Below, piece by piece: positions 34,975 to 43,837 of a DNA stretch of 64,000 nt. The notes below the pieces were generated by a model. It was not told the DNA's origin and did not search any database. It worked only from the letters and a program-made list of their open reading frames with translations. The position numbers and the translations under genes are program-made. Position 1 is the stretch's first letter. Each line of letters begins with the position of its first letter. Source of the DNA: Pelagivirga sediminicola (lineage in GTDB: Bacteria; Pseudomonadota; Alphaproteobacteria; Rhodobacterales; Rhodobacteraceae); assembly GCF_003072125.1 (NCBI RefSeq), contig NZ_QCYH01000001.1, forward strand, positions 124,001 through 188,000, written 5' to 3'.

Positions 34975-36281
34975 TCGGGGCGCTCCGCCGGGGTGACGAT
35001 CATGCCGGGAATGGCAGGCACCAGATCGCCCAGAATCACCTCCTCGCCCGGCGCGATGCCGCCCGACAGCACCGCCTGGCCATCCTGACGCCAGGCGACG
35101 GACACTTCGCGCAGCTCAAGCCGGCCATCCGCGTCGCGCAGATAGACAAGATTGCCGCCGTGAACCGCGCTGCCGGGAACCTTCACGCTGGTCGATATGA
35201 CCGGACCGGTCAGAATAACCTCCGCATACATGTTCGGGACCAGCGGCAGGTGCAGCGGCGGGTTAGTGTTGGCGTATGGGTCGTCCACGACGATGACTGC
35301 GGGCGCCGAACGGGCCTGCGGATCCAGCGCGCTTTCCACCCGCACCAGCCGTCCGGTCCATGTCTGGGACGGGTCCGAGACAAGCTGCACCTCGGCCGAT
35401 ATCCCGTTGAAACGCGTGGGCATGTCGCCCAGTGACAGGGCGCTGCCCTCGCCGCCGCCGCCCATCAATCGCCGGAACGACATCAGGGGGATCTGCGCCG
35501 TGATCTGGGCCTGCGAGACGTCATCCGCCGTCACCAGCGGCTGCCCCGCCGTGACAAACTGGTGCCGCTGAACATGCACAGATCCGACCCGCAGATCGAA
35601 CGGAACCACGATGTCGGTTTTTTCGACATCACGCCTTGCGCGGGCCAGAATTGCCTTCGTGCGGGCCATTTGCGCATCGAGCTTCTTGCGCTGCGTGGGG
35701 ATCAGATCCAGGGCATTCTGCAACTCGACCGTGGTGCGGCGGACCTGCAACGTGGCGCGTTCCTGCCCGTCCAGACCGGACTGGGACGCAACGCCGCGTT
35801 CAACCAGATCGCGCATCCGCGCCAGTTCGGTCTCGGCCAGATCAAGGCGGTCTTGCTCCAGCGACAGCAGCCGCTCAGTGTTGGTCGCGTCGATGTCGAG
35901 CTGCGCGGCTTCTGCGTCCAGCGCGGCCAGATCCGCCTCGGCCTGCGCAACCTGAAGCTCATAGGCTGTCGGGTCGATTTTCAGAACCCTGGTGCCTTCG
36001 CGCAGCAGGTTGCCGGTGTCCAGATCGGGGTGGCGCCAGGTGATCGCGCCGGAAACTTCGGAGATCGCCTCCCAGCTTCGGGCGGCCTGAACATTGCCAA
36101 ACCCACGCACGACCGCGCGAACAGGCCCCGCTTCGGCCATGACGGTGTGCGCAACGACGCCGCGTTCGTGGCTGTCGACACGGGCAGGAGGTTCGGACGT
36201 GGAAATCAACCAGACGGCAACGGCAACGCCAATTGCGACAGGCGCAAGTAATCCAACTGTCCGAGCAATCTTCAACTTCAA
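34971..36281 (-). CDS. RND periplasmic adaptor (membrane fusion protein)
   Basis: A protein of about 436 aa with one N-terminal anchor helix (TVGLLAPVAIGVAVAVWLIS), a split lipoyl/barrel-sandwich region, a long coiled-coil hairpin (about residues 105-215, rich in Leu/Glu/Ala) and beta-barrel domains. It links the pump to an outer-membrane channel, which is not encoded here. No ATG fits; a TTG at 36279-36281 with AAAAGGA just upstream is the best start, and a TTG six bases on is an alternative. The frame is open to 36440 but without family likeness. Confidence 0.82.
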   Translation of the reverse strand: MKLKIARTVGLLAPVAIGVAVAVWLISTSEPPARVDSHERGVVAHTVMAEAGPVRAVVRGFGNVQAARSWEAISEVSGAITWRHPDLDTGNLLREGTRVLKIDPTAYELQVAQAEADLAALDAEAAQLDIDATNTERLLSLEQDRLDLAETELARMRDLVERGVASQSGLDGQERATLQVRRTTVELQNALDLIPTQRKKLDAQMARTKAILARARRDVEKTDIVVPFDLRVGSVHVQRHQFVTAGQPLVTADDVSQAQITAQIPLMSFRRLMGGGGEGSALSLGDMPTRFNGISAEVQLVSDPSQTWTGRLVRVESALDPQARSAPAVIVVDDPYANTNPPLHLPLVPNMYAEVILTGPVISTSVKVPGSAVHGGNLVYLRDADGRLELREVSVAWRQDGQAVLSGGIAPGEEVILGDLVPAIPGMIVTPAERPE

Positions 36282-36510
36282 CGTCCTTTTCCTGTCAGCC
36301 CAAACCGGCAAATTGCGGTTATCATCCCTTGGCAGACCGTATCGCTTTGCCGCGCGGACAATATTCGAATTGAACTGGTTCAGTATCTTTCGGATTTTAT
36401 TTAGTAAAATAACCACTATCACAGATACTTGCCCGCGCAAAACTGCGCCTTTCGCATTCTTTCACGCAATGCAAATTTCCGGGCTATAGCTGGGAATGCG
36501 CGTCAGCCCC
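36282..36510. promoter_or_regulatory. Leader of the RND operon with an AT-rich inverted repeat
   Basis: 229 bases, AT-rich compared with both neighbours, upstream of the adaptor gene on the reverse strand. ATTTTA (36394-36399) and TAAAAT (36405-36410) form an inverted repeat with a five-base centre (36394-36410), about 113 bases before the adaptor start. This could be an operator; the regulator is not known, though the LysR gene lies directly upstream on the same strand. Confidence 0.4.
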
Positions 36511-37380
36511 CTACAGGCTTTCAGCCAGTGCGGGTGTCAGAAAGTCCAGAACGGCACGGATGCGGGCAGTGTGGCGCAGGTCTTCGTGGGTCAGCAGCCA
36601 CAGATCAAGGCCAAAGGCCTCAGGCAGTTCTGCGACACGGGTCAGGCCCGGTTCCAGGTCAGCGACGGCGCAGGGCAGCACCGCAAGACCGATCCCGGCC
36701 TTGGCCAGACGCACGGCACAGGCCACCGAGTTTGATCGCACCGCCGGGCGCATTCCCGGCAACAGCTTGTCCAACTGGCGCGTCAGCGGGGCGTGGGCGC
36801 TATCAAATCCGATCCAGTCATGCTGTGTCAGGTCCGCGCCGGGGTGGGCGGCGCAGTAATCCGCCGCCCCGTAGATCGCAAACTGCAGTTGCCCGACCCG
36901 CCGTCCCACCAAGGTTTCCGGCGGAGTGTTCCCGATGCGCAGCGCGATATCGGTTTCCCGCCGCGACAGGTTGAGCGTTTCGTTGCCGACCACGATCTCC
37001 AGCTCGATCCCCGGATACATGTCGCGAAAGCGCCCGAGATGATCTGCCAGCGGCCCGAACGCCAGCATGTCGATCGCCGTGATCCGCACGGTGCCGCTGA
37101 GGCGCAGATCCTGCCCGGTGACGGTGCGGTCAAGCGTCGTGACATCGGCCTCGATGCGTTCGACGATGCCAAGTGTTTCCTCGCCCGCTGCTGTCAGCGC
37201 ATAGCCGGTCGGCAGACGCTCGAACAGTCGCACGTCCAGCGTTTCCTCAAGTCCGGCGATCCGGCGGAACACAGTGGAATGGTTGACGCCGAGGCGGCGC
37301 GCGGCGCCTGCGAGGCTGCCCGCACGTGCCACGGCCAGAAAGACCCGCAGATCGTCCCAATTCGCAAGCTGTGCACTCAT
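36511..37380 (-). CDS. LysR-family transcriptional regulator
   Basis: A 289-aa regulator. The N-terminal winged helix-turn-helix is FLAVARAGSLAGAARRLGVN and following, with FERLPTGYALTAAGEE closing it. The C-terminal substrate-binding fold includes VRITAIDMLAFGPLADHL and GIGLAVLPCAVADLEP. The start at 37378-37380 faces the HMA gene 95 bases away, so the shared region may be its operator. It could control either the HMA/P-ATPase pair or the RND operon downstream; position favours the divergent pair. Confidence 0.88.
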   Translation of the reverse strand: MSAQLANWDDLRVFLAVARAGSLAGAARRLGVNHSTVFRRIAGLEETLDVRLFERLPTGYALTAAGEETLGIVERIEADVTTLDRTVTGQDLRLSGTVRITAIDMLAFGPLADHLGRFRDMYPGIELEIVVGNETLNLSRRETDIALRIGNTPPETLVGRRVGQLQFAIYGAADYCAAHPGADLTQHDWIGFDSAHAPLTRQLDKLLPGMRPAVRSNSVACAVRLAKAGIGLAVLPCAVADLEPGLTRVAELPEAFGLDLWLLTHEDLRHTARIRAVLDFLTPALAESL

Positions 37381-37475
37381 GCAATCGCTCCTTGCCGGTT
37401 TCGCCAATCCCTGTGCGCAGAGTAAATGACTATATCTATTCCAAGCGCGACAACAACTCACGAAAGGATTTCGCC

Positions 37476-37706
37476 ATGTCCAACAAGACAATCCATACGA
37501 AACTGCGCAGCGACGAGCTTTCCTGTCCGTCCTGCGTGTCAAAGCTCGAAAATGCGCTGCTGGCGCTGCCGGGCGTCACGAGTGCCGAGGTAAAGTTTGC
37601 CAGCGGGCGGATCGATGTCGAGCATGATCCAACGCTCACCGACGTTGACGCCCTGGTGCACTCCATCGCCAAGACCGGCTATACCGCCAAACCTTCGGCG
37701 TTCTAG
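37476..37706 (+). CDS. Heavy-metal-associated (HMA) domain protein
   Basis: A 76-aa ferredoxin-like metal-binding domain. The CxxC site is Cys17/Cys20 in DELSCPSCVSKLEN, in the correct loop before the first helix, and LPGVTSAEVKFASGRIDVEH is the usual second strand pair. AAAGGA lies 8 bases before the ATG. It likely delivers or senses the metal for the P-type ATPase encoded 63 bases downstream, which lacks its own N-terminal HMA domain. Confidence 0.88.
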   Translation: MSNKTIHTKLRSDELSCPSCVSKLENALLALPGVTSAEVKFASGRIDVEHDPTLTDVDALVHSIAKTGYTAKPSAF

Positions 37707-37720
37707 ACCTCCACCCCTTT

Positions 37721-37744
37721 CCCCGCTGCCCCTTGGCGGCGGGG
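37721..37744 (+). terminator. Hairpin between the HMA and P-type ATPase genes
   Basis: CCCCGCTGCC (37721-37730) pairs with GGCGGCGGGG (37735-37744) with one G-U pair and a CCTT loop, followed by CTTTCC. It may act as a weak terminator, so that the small chaperone is made in excess over the pump, or as an RNA stabiliser. Confidence 0.5.
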
Positions 37745-37769
37745 CTTTCCGATGCAAGGAGACAAGATC

Positions 37770-39689
37770 ATGTTTGCCGGACTTATGAACATCCTGAGGC
37801 ATCCCGTCAGTCGCCGCAAATGGCTGACCATCGCAAGCGGTGTGTTCATCGCCACGGCGCTGGTCGCTTGGTATGGGTTCGGATTGGCCGCGCCCTGGGC
37901 GCCGCTGATGACCATTGCCGCCGCTCTCGCCGGCTATGACATCGCGCTGCGGGCCTGGAGCTCTCTGCGCCAGCGTCAGCTCAGCATCGAGTTGCTGGTG
38001 ATCGTGGCCGCGATTGGCGCGCTCTTCATCAACAACCACTGGGAATCCGCTGCCGTTACGTTCCTGTTCATGCTGGGCGCGTGGCTGGAGTCTCGCACCA
38101 TGAGCCGCACGCGCGGCGCGCTGAAGGCGCTGATCGATGCGGCACCAGTGACGGCGACTGTCCTGCGCGATGGCGAGACGATCGAGGTGGCCGCCCATGA
38201 GGTGGGCTTGGGTGAGACTGTTCTGGTCAGGGCCGGTGAGCGCCTGCCGGTCGATGGCGAGGTGATCGACGGCACCGCCGCGGTCAACGAGGCGTCGATC
38301 ACCGGCGAGCCGATCCCGGCGGAAAAGGCCCCCGGCTCAAAGGTCTTTGCCGGAACGCTCGCCGAAAACGGTCTGTTGCATCTGCGTGCCACCGGCGTCG
38401 GCGCCGACACCACGCTGGCGCGGATCATCACCCGCGTTGAAGAGGCGCAAGAGGCCAAGGCCCCGGCCCAGCGGATGATCGAAAACTTTGGGCGCTGGTA
38501 CACGCCGGGCGTATTCGTCATGGCGATCATCAGCTACATCGTCACGCGCAACGCCGAGTTGGCGCTGACGCTGCTGGTCGTCAGCTGCCCAGGCGCGCTG
38601 GTCATCTCGACCCCGGTGTCGGTGATTGCAGGGATCGGGCGCGCAGCCCGCGCCGGTATCCTGATCAAGGGTGGCGAGCATCTGGAAAACGCCGGGCGCA
38701 TCACCGCGCTGGCGCTCGACAAGACCGGCACGCTGACCGAAGGCCAGCCGCGCCTGGCCGAAATCGTGGCGCTGAAAGGCCAGAGCGAGGCCGATGTCCT
38801 GCTCTGGGCCGGTATCGCCGAGACCGGATCGACCCACCCGCTGGGCCGCCCGATCATCGAAGCGGCGCGCAAGCAGGGCCCTCTGCCCACCGCCGAGTCT
38901 CTGGAGGAGATCGCCGGCATGGGCCTGATCGCGCGCCATGACGGCCATCAGATCGCTGTCGGCAGCCACCGCCTGTTCGATCATCTCAAGATCGACTTCG
39001 ACACCGAGGCGAAAGACGGCATCGCGCGCCTGCACGGGCTGGGCCACACCGTGGTGATCGTGGCGAGAGGCGGCGGGGTCGTGGGCCTGCTGGGTCTGGC
39101 CGACATGCCGCGTGCCAGTGCCAAGCCGATGATCGACCGGCTGCACGCGCTGGGGGTTCACCGCGTCGTCATGCTGACCGGCGATCAGCGCCCGGCGGCC
39201 GAGGCGATTGCCAGCGCGGTCGGCGTCGACGAGGTGCATGCCGCGATGATGCCTGACGACAAGCTGGAGCATATCCGCGCGATACGCGCTGAGGGCCTGC
39301 ATGTGGCGATGGTCGGCGATGGCATCAACGACGCTCCGGCCCTCGCGGCGGCCGATATCAGTATCGCGATGGGCGCGTCGGGCAGCGACATCGCCATCGA
39401 GACGGCAGACATCGCCCTGATGACCGACGATCTGGGCAAGATCGCCGAGGCGATGGAAATCGCCCGCGCCACGCTGGCCAACATGCGCCAGAACCTTGTA
39501 ATCGCGGTCCTGACCGTTGTGGGCCTGCTGTTCGGGGTCTATACCGGCACTGTCCACATGGCCGGTGGAATGCTGGTTCACCAGCTGTCGGTATTGGTCG
39601 TCATCCTCAACGCGATGCGCCTGCTGCGCGTGCCGAAAGCCCACCGCGCCAGAGCCGCTGAAGAGGGCACCGAACGCGTTGCCGCATAA
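37770..39689 (+). CDS. P1B-type metal-transporting ATPase with a CPG membrane motif
   Basis: A 639-aa inner-membrane pump. The A-domain motif is SITGEP, the phosphorylation site is Asp317 in ALDKTGTLTEG, the nucleotide domain has the STHPLG motif, and the hinge is VGDGINDAPALAAADISIAMG. The ion-path motif reads SCPGALVIS with Cys273-Pro274-Gly275 instead of the more usual CPC, so metal choice is uncertain (Zn/Cd/Co-like?). There is no N-terminal metal domain. GGAG lies 8 bases before the ATG at 37770. Confidence 0.9.
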   Translation: MFAGLMNILRHPVSRRKWLTIASGVFIATALVAWYGFGLAAPWAPLMTIAAALAGYDIALRAWSSLRQRQLSIELLVIVAAIGALFINNHWESAAVTFLFMLGAWLESRTMSRTRGALKALIDAAPVTATVLRDGETIEVAAHEVGLGETVLVRAGERLPVDGEVIDGTAAVNEASITGEPIPAEKAPGSKVFAGTLAENGLLHLRATGVGADTTLARIITRVEEAQEAKAPAQRMIENFGRWYTPGVFVMAIISYIVTRNAELALTLLVVSCPGALVISTPVSVIAGIGRAARAGILIKGGEHLENAGRITALALDKTGTLTEGQPRLAEIVALKGQSEADVLLWAGIAETGSTHPLGRPIIEAARKQGPLPTAESLEEIAGMGLIARHDGHQIAVGSHRLFDHLKIDFDTEAKDGIARLHGLGHTVVIVARGGGVVGLLGLADMPRASAKPMIDRLHALGVHRVVMLTGDQRPAAEAIASAVGVDEVHAAMMPDDKLEHIRAIRAEGLHVAMVGDGINDAPALAAADISIAMGASGSDIAIETADIALMTDDLGKIAEAMEIARATLANMRQNLVIAVLTVVGLLFGVYTGTVHMAGGMLVHQLSVLVVILNAMRLLRVPKAHRARAAEEGTERVAA

Positions 39690-39711
39690 ACGTCGGCACA
39701 CATCGTACAGC

Positions 39712-39734
39712 GCCCGCGCTATGTTGGCGCGGGC
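39712..39734. other. Intergenic hairpin before the DUF924 gene
   Basis: GCCCGCGC (39712-39719) pairs perfectly with GCGCGGGC (39727-39734) around a seven-base loop. No T run follows, so it may stabilise or attenuate rather than terminate. It lies in the 78-base gap between the metal ATPase and the next gene. Confidence 0.4.
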
Positions 39735-39767
39735 AATGCATTTCACCTCGCCGGAAAGGAAGTTGAC

Positions 39768-40415
39768 ATGACGGTAATCAAGGATCGCCAAGAATGGGAT
39801 GATGTTCTCGATTTCTGGTTTCCTGAAGGGCGCTTTCTCGATGTGGATGAGCAGACCCACCATGCACATTGGCGTTGGCGCATGCAGGGCGGCGCGGACG
39901 CCCAGATCATCGCGCAGTTCTCAGATCTGACCAGGAACGCGGCGGGTGGCAACCTCGATCACTGGGCGCAAGATCCGCACGGGCGGCTGGCGCTGATCAT
40001 CCTTCTCGATCAGTTCTCCCGCTCGGTCTGGCGCGATGACGCGCGCGCCTTCGCGCAGGATCCCCATGCTCTCTCGCTGGCAACCGAGGGGCTTTCGAAC
40101 GGGCACTATGCAGCGTTGGAAGCGCCTTGGTTTCAGGTCGTCCATGGCCTGCCATTGGGGCATTGCGAAGGCCCCGATCACTTGGAGCGGCTCGACCGGC
40201 TGATCCGCCTGCGCGAAAACATCGCCGCCACCGCGCCACGCCACTTAGGACCGATCTACTCGGCCTTGGCCGACCAGGCCCGCGCCGTTCGCAAGCTCAT
40301 TGCGGCATTCGGCCGACATCCTCATCGCAATGAAATACTGAACCGCATATCGAGTGCTGCTGAGGAGGCGTACATCGCCGAGGGCCAGTTTCCTCATATG
40401 AAGGCATTCAGATAG
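39768..40415 (+). CDS. DUF924 family protein
   Basis: A 215-aa soluble helical protein of the DUF924 (TPR-like) family. DVLDFWFPEGRFL at the start, LALIILLDQFSRSVWRDDARAFAQD in the middle and HCEGPDHLERLDRL are characteristic. The function of the family is not established. GGAAAGGAAG precedes the ATG. It is probably a passenger in the island rather than a metal-resistance gene. Confidence 0.85.
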   Translation: MTVIKDRQEWDDVLDFWFPEGRFLDVDEQTHHAHWRWRMQGGADAQIIAQFSDLTRNAAGGNLDHWAQDPHGRLALIILLDQFSRSVWRDDARAFAQDPHALSLATEGLSNGHYAALEAPWFQVVHGLPLGHCEGPDHLERLDRLIRLRENIAATAPRHLGPIYSALADQARAVRKLIAAFGRHPHRNEILNRISSAAEEAYIAEGQFPHMKAFR

Positions 40416-40934
40416 GTTCTCGGCGCGCCCGGAAGGCTGGCTATCCCGGATGCGCGGCCGCCCGCGCCGCCCGGCGAGCAAGATCAGCAAACCGGCCGCG
40501 CCCGTCGCAGTAAACACTTGTGCGACCATTAGTTTAAACACGCGTGCGACCAAATCCTCAGATCACCTGAGCCAGCTTGCTGGTGGCTCTGTTTCCAAAG
40601 AATGATTTCAGAAAACTGGCTGGGGTGGTGGGGTGTTGAGGTAAGTTATAGATATGTAAATATAAGGTCGCGCATCTTGGGATATGGGGTCAATTCAACG
40701 GGCAGAAAAAGTTCCTGTCGTGAACCAAGGCGTATCACAGCGTGGGGCCAACGGGAGAACAAGTTCCAAGGCGTCCAGACTAGCGAAACTGGCGACAGTG
40801 CGAGTGTCATTAATCTGCCCGAACGTCGAATGATCCGGCGCGGGTTTCTCATTCCGGCGACATTTCTTCTGATGCAAAAAAGCGCGATCGGATTTCTTCT
40901 GGTACTGGGTGTAATCAGTCCTTCAACGCCGGAT
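40416..40934. other. 519-bp gap without a recognisable gene
   Basis: No protein with family likeness on either strand. Two direct copies of GTGCGACCA lie at 40520-40528 and 40544-40552. A rightward frame runs from 40602 into the excisionase-like HTH downstream, but its first 110 residues look random. The region is probably junk between insertions. Confidence 0.5.
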
Positions 40935-41231
40935 GCGCGTCCCGAATATCTTACCACCCGAGAAGTGGCGGAACTCACCAAGTACAAGAAGGCTACGCTG
41001 GAGGCACTTCGAGCAAAACGCCAAGGTCCTCCGTTCTATCGCCAAGGCTTCAACATTCGCTATTGAGACGATGAGGTCCGCGAATGGATGGAGCGTGACC
41101 GCGAAGCCGGGGCGATGGTGTCAGATCAGTTTGAACGGCCCCGGGTTTTCGAAAGGATAAAACTCTCAGATGATGACCCTTATGGAGTCGAAGGAGAAGC
41201 ACACTCCGACATACACGGCCGAGTTCCGTGA
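40935..41231 (+). pseudogene. AlpA/excisionase-like HTH protein with an in-frame stop
   Basis: EYLTTREVAELTKYKKATLEALRAKRQGP then FYRQGFNIRY is a helix-turn-helix of the MerR-like AlpA/excisionase type (HTH_17). A TGA at 41064-41066 interrupts it right after RY. The same frame then continues with DDEVREWMERDREAG, the usual end of such domains, and runs to a stop at 41229-41231. A single TGG-to-TGA change explains this, so it is a nonsense pseudogene, probably left from an integrative element. Confidence 0.65.
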
Positions 41232-41310
41232 GCGCGGCATTCGGCTGTATCGCGAGCACCGGTCTGCCTGCCGGGCGATCGCCTCGAAGCTTGTGTCCAA
41301 GACAAGGACG
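41170..41310 (+). pseudogene. IS3-family OrfA fragment
   Basis: The frame with KEKHTPTYTAEFRERGIRLY and REHRSACRAIASKL matches the N-terminal HTH of IS3-family OrfA proteins, with a short internal loss between EHRS and CRAIASKL. It then turns into unrelated sequence. No OrfB and no inverted repeats are visible. It overlaps the tail of the HTH pseudogene in another frame. Confidence 0.55.
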
Positions 41311-41404
41311 CGCTGGATTTCAGCGCCGGTCTCGGCATCGCGGTGCGCAAATATCAGACTGACATCAGTCCGAGCGATTAATTTCTTGCGCAAATTGAAT
41401 TTCA

Positions 41405-41992
41405 TCAAAAAATTTGCGCCTCAACGAAGATCTCACTCGCTAACTCCGGCATGCGTTTGCCAAGCTTATAAAGCCCGTTCATCACATCTCGCCCCAGTGC
41501 GTCTACCAAAGGCTCCATTTGCCTATGGGTGAAGGGTTTGACCAGATGGCCGCCGGTGTCGGTAATCGCAAGTCCGTGACGCCGCAGCTGCGCCGTCAGG
41601 TCGGGTAGGTCGTAAACACGCGGTTGTTGTAGGCTCGCGTTGCGCGGGCTGATTGCCTTCACGTCGTCGATCAGGCCCATGGCGCTGGCCAGTTGGCGAT
41701 GCAAGGATGCGGCATTGGGGACGTTGATGTGCAGAACGGTCTCTGTAGTCATCTGTCGGCGCATGGCCGCGATCAGGCGGTCCGAATCTGGGACTTCATG
41801 AAGCAGCCCGGAACAAAGTAGCACGTCGATCTCACGCGGAACCCGATCCGCTAGGTCCTCGAAGAACCCCTGCACGACGCGAAGATGAGGCAGTGTACTG
41901 GCTCGCGCGTGGTCTGCGAACGTCTGCGACGGCTCCACGATGAGCCAGTCATTCCAGCGTCCACCGGCGTCGCTGTAGCCCTGGGCCTGCAA
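41405..41992 (-). pseudogene. Class I methyltransferase lacking its N-terminus
   Basis: About 195 codons on the reverse strand resemble the later part of a SAM-dependent methyltransferase: WLIVEPSQTFADHAR (motif II region), VLLCSGLLHEVPDSDRLI (motif IV/V) and MTTETVLHINVPN. The glycine-rich motif I and the first helix are missing. A TGA lies in frame just upstream, and no ATG or ribosome site exists at the break near 41992. It probably belonged to a sugar- or lipid-modification cluster; truncated and likely inactive. Confidence 0.6.
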
Positions 41993-42161
41993 ATCGGCGA
42001 AGATTCACAATCCCCTTCCAGTCTTCGGGTGGCGCCGGGGCGATTGATATGTCAACATCTCAGGAACCAGCTAGAACCCGTATGGATCGGCAGTTGAGCA
42101 GAGGCATGCTCAAACTACGTATCCACCATCTTGTACAATATGAGCATAACTAGGCTATCTT

Positions 42162-42842
42162 ATGTCGCAAAATCTACTTCTGATCGGAGCCGGTGAGTTC
42201 GCCGATATCGCTTATGAGTATTTCACTGTGGACAGTGAATATAGCGTGGTAGGGTTTGCGGTCGAACGTGAGCACCTGACTCAAAGCGAAAAATTCGGCC
42301 TTCCTGTGGTCGCTTTGGACGAAGCGGCATCGATTTTCGATATCGAAACTACAAAGGCACATGTCGCAGTCACGTCGACACAACTCAACAGGGTCCGCGA
42401 GCGCCTGATCGGGCTCACGAAAGATCATGGTTATACGCTGGTCAACTTCATTAGTCCCCGGGCGATGGTTTGGCGAACGGCGAAGTTGGGATCGAATGTT
42501 TTCATTTTCGAAAATAACGTAGTCCAACATGGCGTTCAAATTGGGAATGGATGTGTTCTTTGGTCCGGAAACCACATCGGTCACCAGACACAGATTGGCG
42601 ATTATTGTTTTCTGTCATCCCATATCGTGGTTTCCGGTTACTGCAACATTGGTCCGCGTAGTTTTGTCGGCGTCAACGCAACGTTTGCCGATGGTGTGAC
42701 GGTGGGTGCTGACAGCTTGGTCGGTATGGCAGCCGTCATCAACAAATCATTCGAGAGGCCCGGACAGATACTGAACGGACACCCAGCGGAAGCGTCTAGG
42801 GTTTCTTCCTATCGCTACTATAAGCTAAAGCCACCGAAATGA
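42162..42842 (+). CDS. PglD-like sugar O/N-acyltransferase
   Basis: A 226-aa protein of the left-handed beta-helix type. An N-terminal Rossmann-like part (LLIGAGEFADIAYEYF) precedes hexapeptide repeats (NGCVLWSGNHIGHQTQIGDY, then CNIGPRSFVGVNATFADGV). It likely transfers an acetyl or formyl group to a nucleotide-linked amino sugar. GC content and codon use are clearly lower than in the core genes. Its stop overlaps the start of the next gene (ATGA). Confidence 0.85.
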   Translation: MSQNLLLIGAGEFADIAYEYFTVDSEYSVVGFAVEREHLTQSEKFGLPVVALDEAASIFDIETTKAHVAVTSTQLNRVRERLIGLTKDHGYTLVNFISPRAMVWRTAKLGSNVFIFENNVVQHGVQIGNGCVLWSGNHIGHQTQIGDYCFLSSHIVVSGYCNIGPRSFVGVNATFADGVTVGADSLVGMAAVINKSFERPGQILNGHPAEASRVSSYRYYKLKPPK

Positions 42843-43765
42843 CCTGGCGCAAGATGGGGTTGGCCTTTTGCCCTGATGGCCGACAAGTTTGGGCGCGACA
42901 CTCATTCATGACACCGAGTCCCTGGCTGCGCGATAAAGACACGATACGTGTTTTCGGCGGAATGCGGGACGATAAAGGAATCAGCCGAATTGGCTGGGTG
43001 GATTTGGACAGTTCAAATCCGCTTGATGTCAAAGCGGTTTCCGACAGTCCGGCCCTTGATCTAGGCGCGCCCGGCATGTTCGACGACAATGGAGTGATCT
43101 TGGGTGACGTGCTCGAGGTGTCGCCTTATGAGCTACGCCTCTACTATGTTGGCTTTCAACTGGTTGAAAAGGTGAAATTCATGGCGTTCACCGGTGTGGC
43201 AATCAGCGAAGACCGTGGCGATACCTTCACGCGCCACCGGACTACACCGATATTGGATCGCTGCCCCGAAGGCACGTTTATTGGCGCGATGCACTCCATA
43301 GCGCGCCTGCAGGATGGCCGGTATCGTGCATGGATATCACGTGGCCGTGGCTGGCAGGAGATAAATGGCCGGCAATATCCGCAATATGATTGTTGGACTG
43401 TCGTAAGTGACGACGGATTGTTTTTCGATAATGCAAAAGCTCAGCGCATCATCACTCCGAACGAAAACGAATATCGGATCGGCCGTCCACGTGCCAACTT
43501 GATGAAGGATGGGACCTGGGAGTTGCGTGCAACATCAGACACCTATTCCAAACAATATTCCAGCCACAGATTCTTGTCGCCAGACGGTGTCAATTTCTCG
43601 CGAACCGAGGACGATGAACTTCCGCGTGGCGAGGCCGGGAGTTGGGACGATGAAATGACGTGCTATCCTGCGCATATCGAAGCTTCGAACACGTCCAAGT
43701 TCCTATTTTACAACGGGAACGGCATGGGGCGCACCGGTGTCGGCGTCGCGCGTTGGATCGATTAG
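42839..43765 (+). CDS. Beta-propeller protein resembling GH43/GH130-type glycosidases
   Basis: A 308-aa soluble protein without a signal peptide. Repeated blade-like segments (IRVFGGMRDDKGISRIGWVD, LRLYYVGFQ, GRYRAWISRGRGWQEINGRQ, FLFYNGNGMGRTGVGVARW) suggest a five-bladed propeller, as in proteins often found in polysaccharide clusters. Catalytic acids cannot be assigned with confidence. Co-translation with the acyltransferase points to sugar processing, but the reaction is unknown. Confidence 0.7.
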   Translation: MTWRKMGLAFCPDGRQVWARHSFMTPSPWLRDKDTIRVFGGMRDDKGISRIGWVDLDSSNPLDVKAVSDSPALDLGAPGMFDDNGVILGDVLEVSPYELRLYYVGFQLVEKVKFMAFTGVAISEDRGDTFTRHRTTPILDRCPEGTFIGAMHSIARLQDGRYRAWISRGRGWQEINGRQYPQYDCWTVVSDDGLFFDNAKAQRIITPNENEYRIGRPRANLMKDGTWELRATSDTYSKQYSSHRFLSPDGVNFSRTEDDELPRGEAGSWDDEMTCYPAHIEASNTSKFLFYNGNGMGRTGVGVARWID

Positions 43766-43837
43766 AGCGTTATTGCCCGCCTCCTTTTCAGGGCACAATT
43801 TCAGGACACAATTCGATCCTCCGCAGGAGCCAGCGAA

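Noticed and set aside
40520..40552. Two direct GTGCGACCA copies
   Set aside because: Only two copies, 24 bases apart, with no element or gene they could belong to; chance is plausible.
40245..40553. Reverse frame with a hydrophobic stretch and Arg-rich end, like a VPLPA-CTERM sorting tail
   Set aside because: No VPLPA-like motif, no upstream secreted domain, and it overlaps the DUF924 gene on the other strand.
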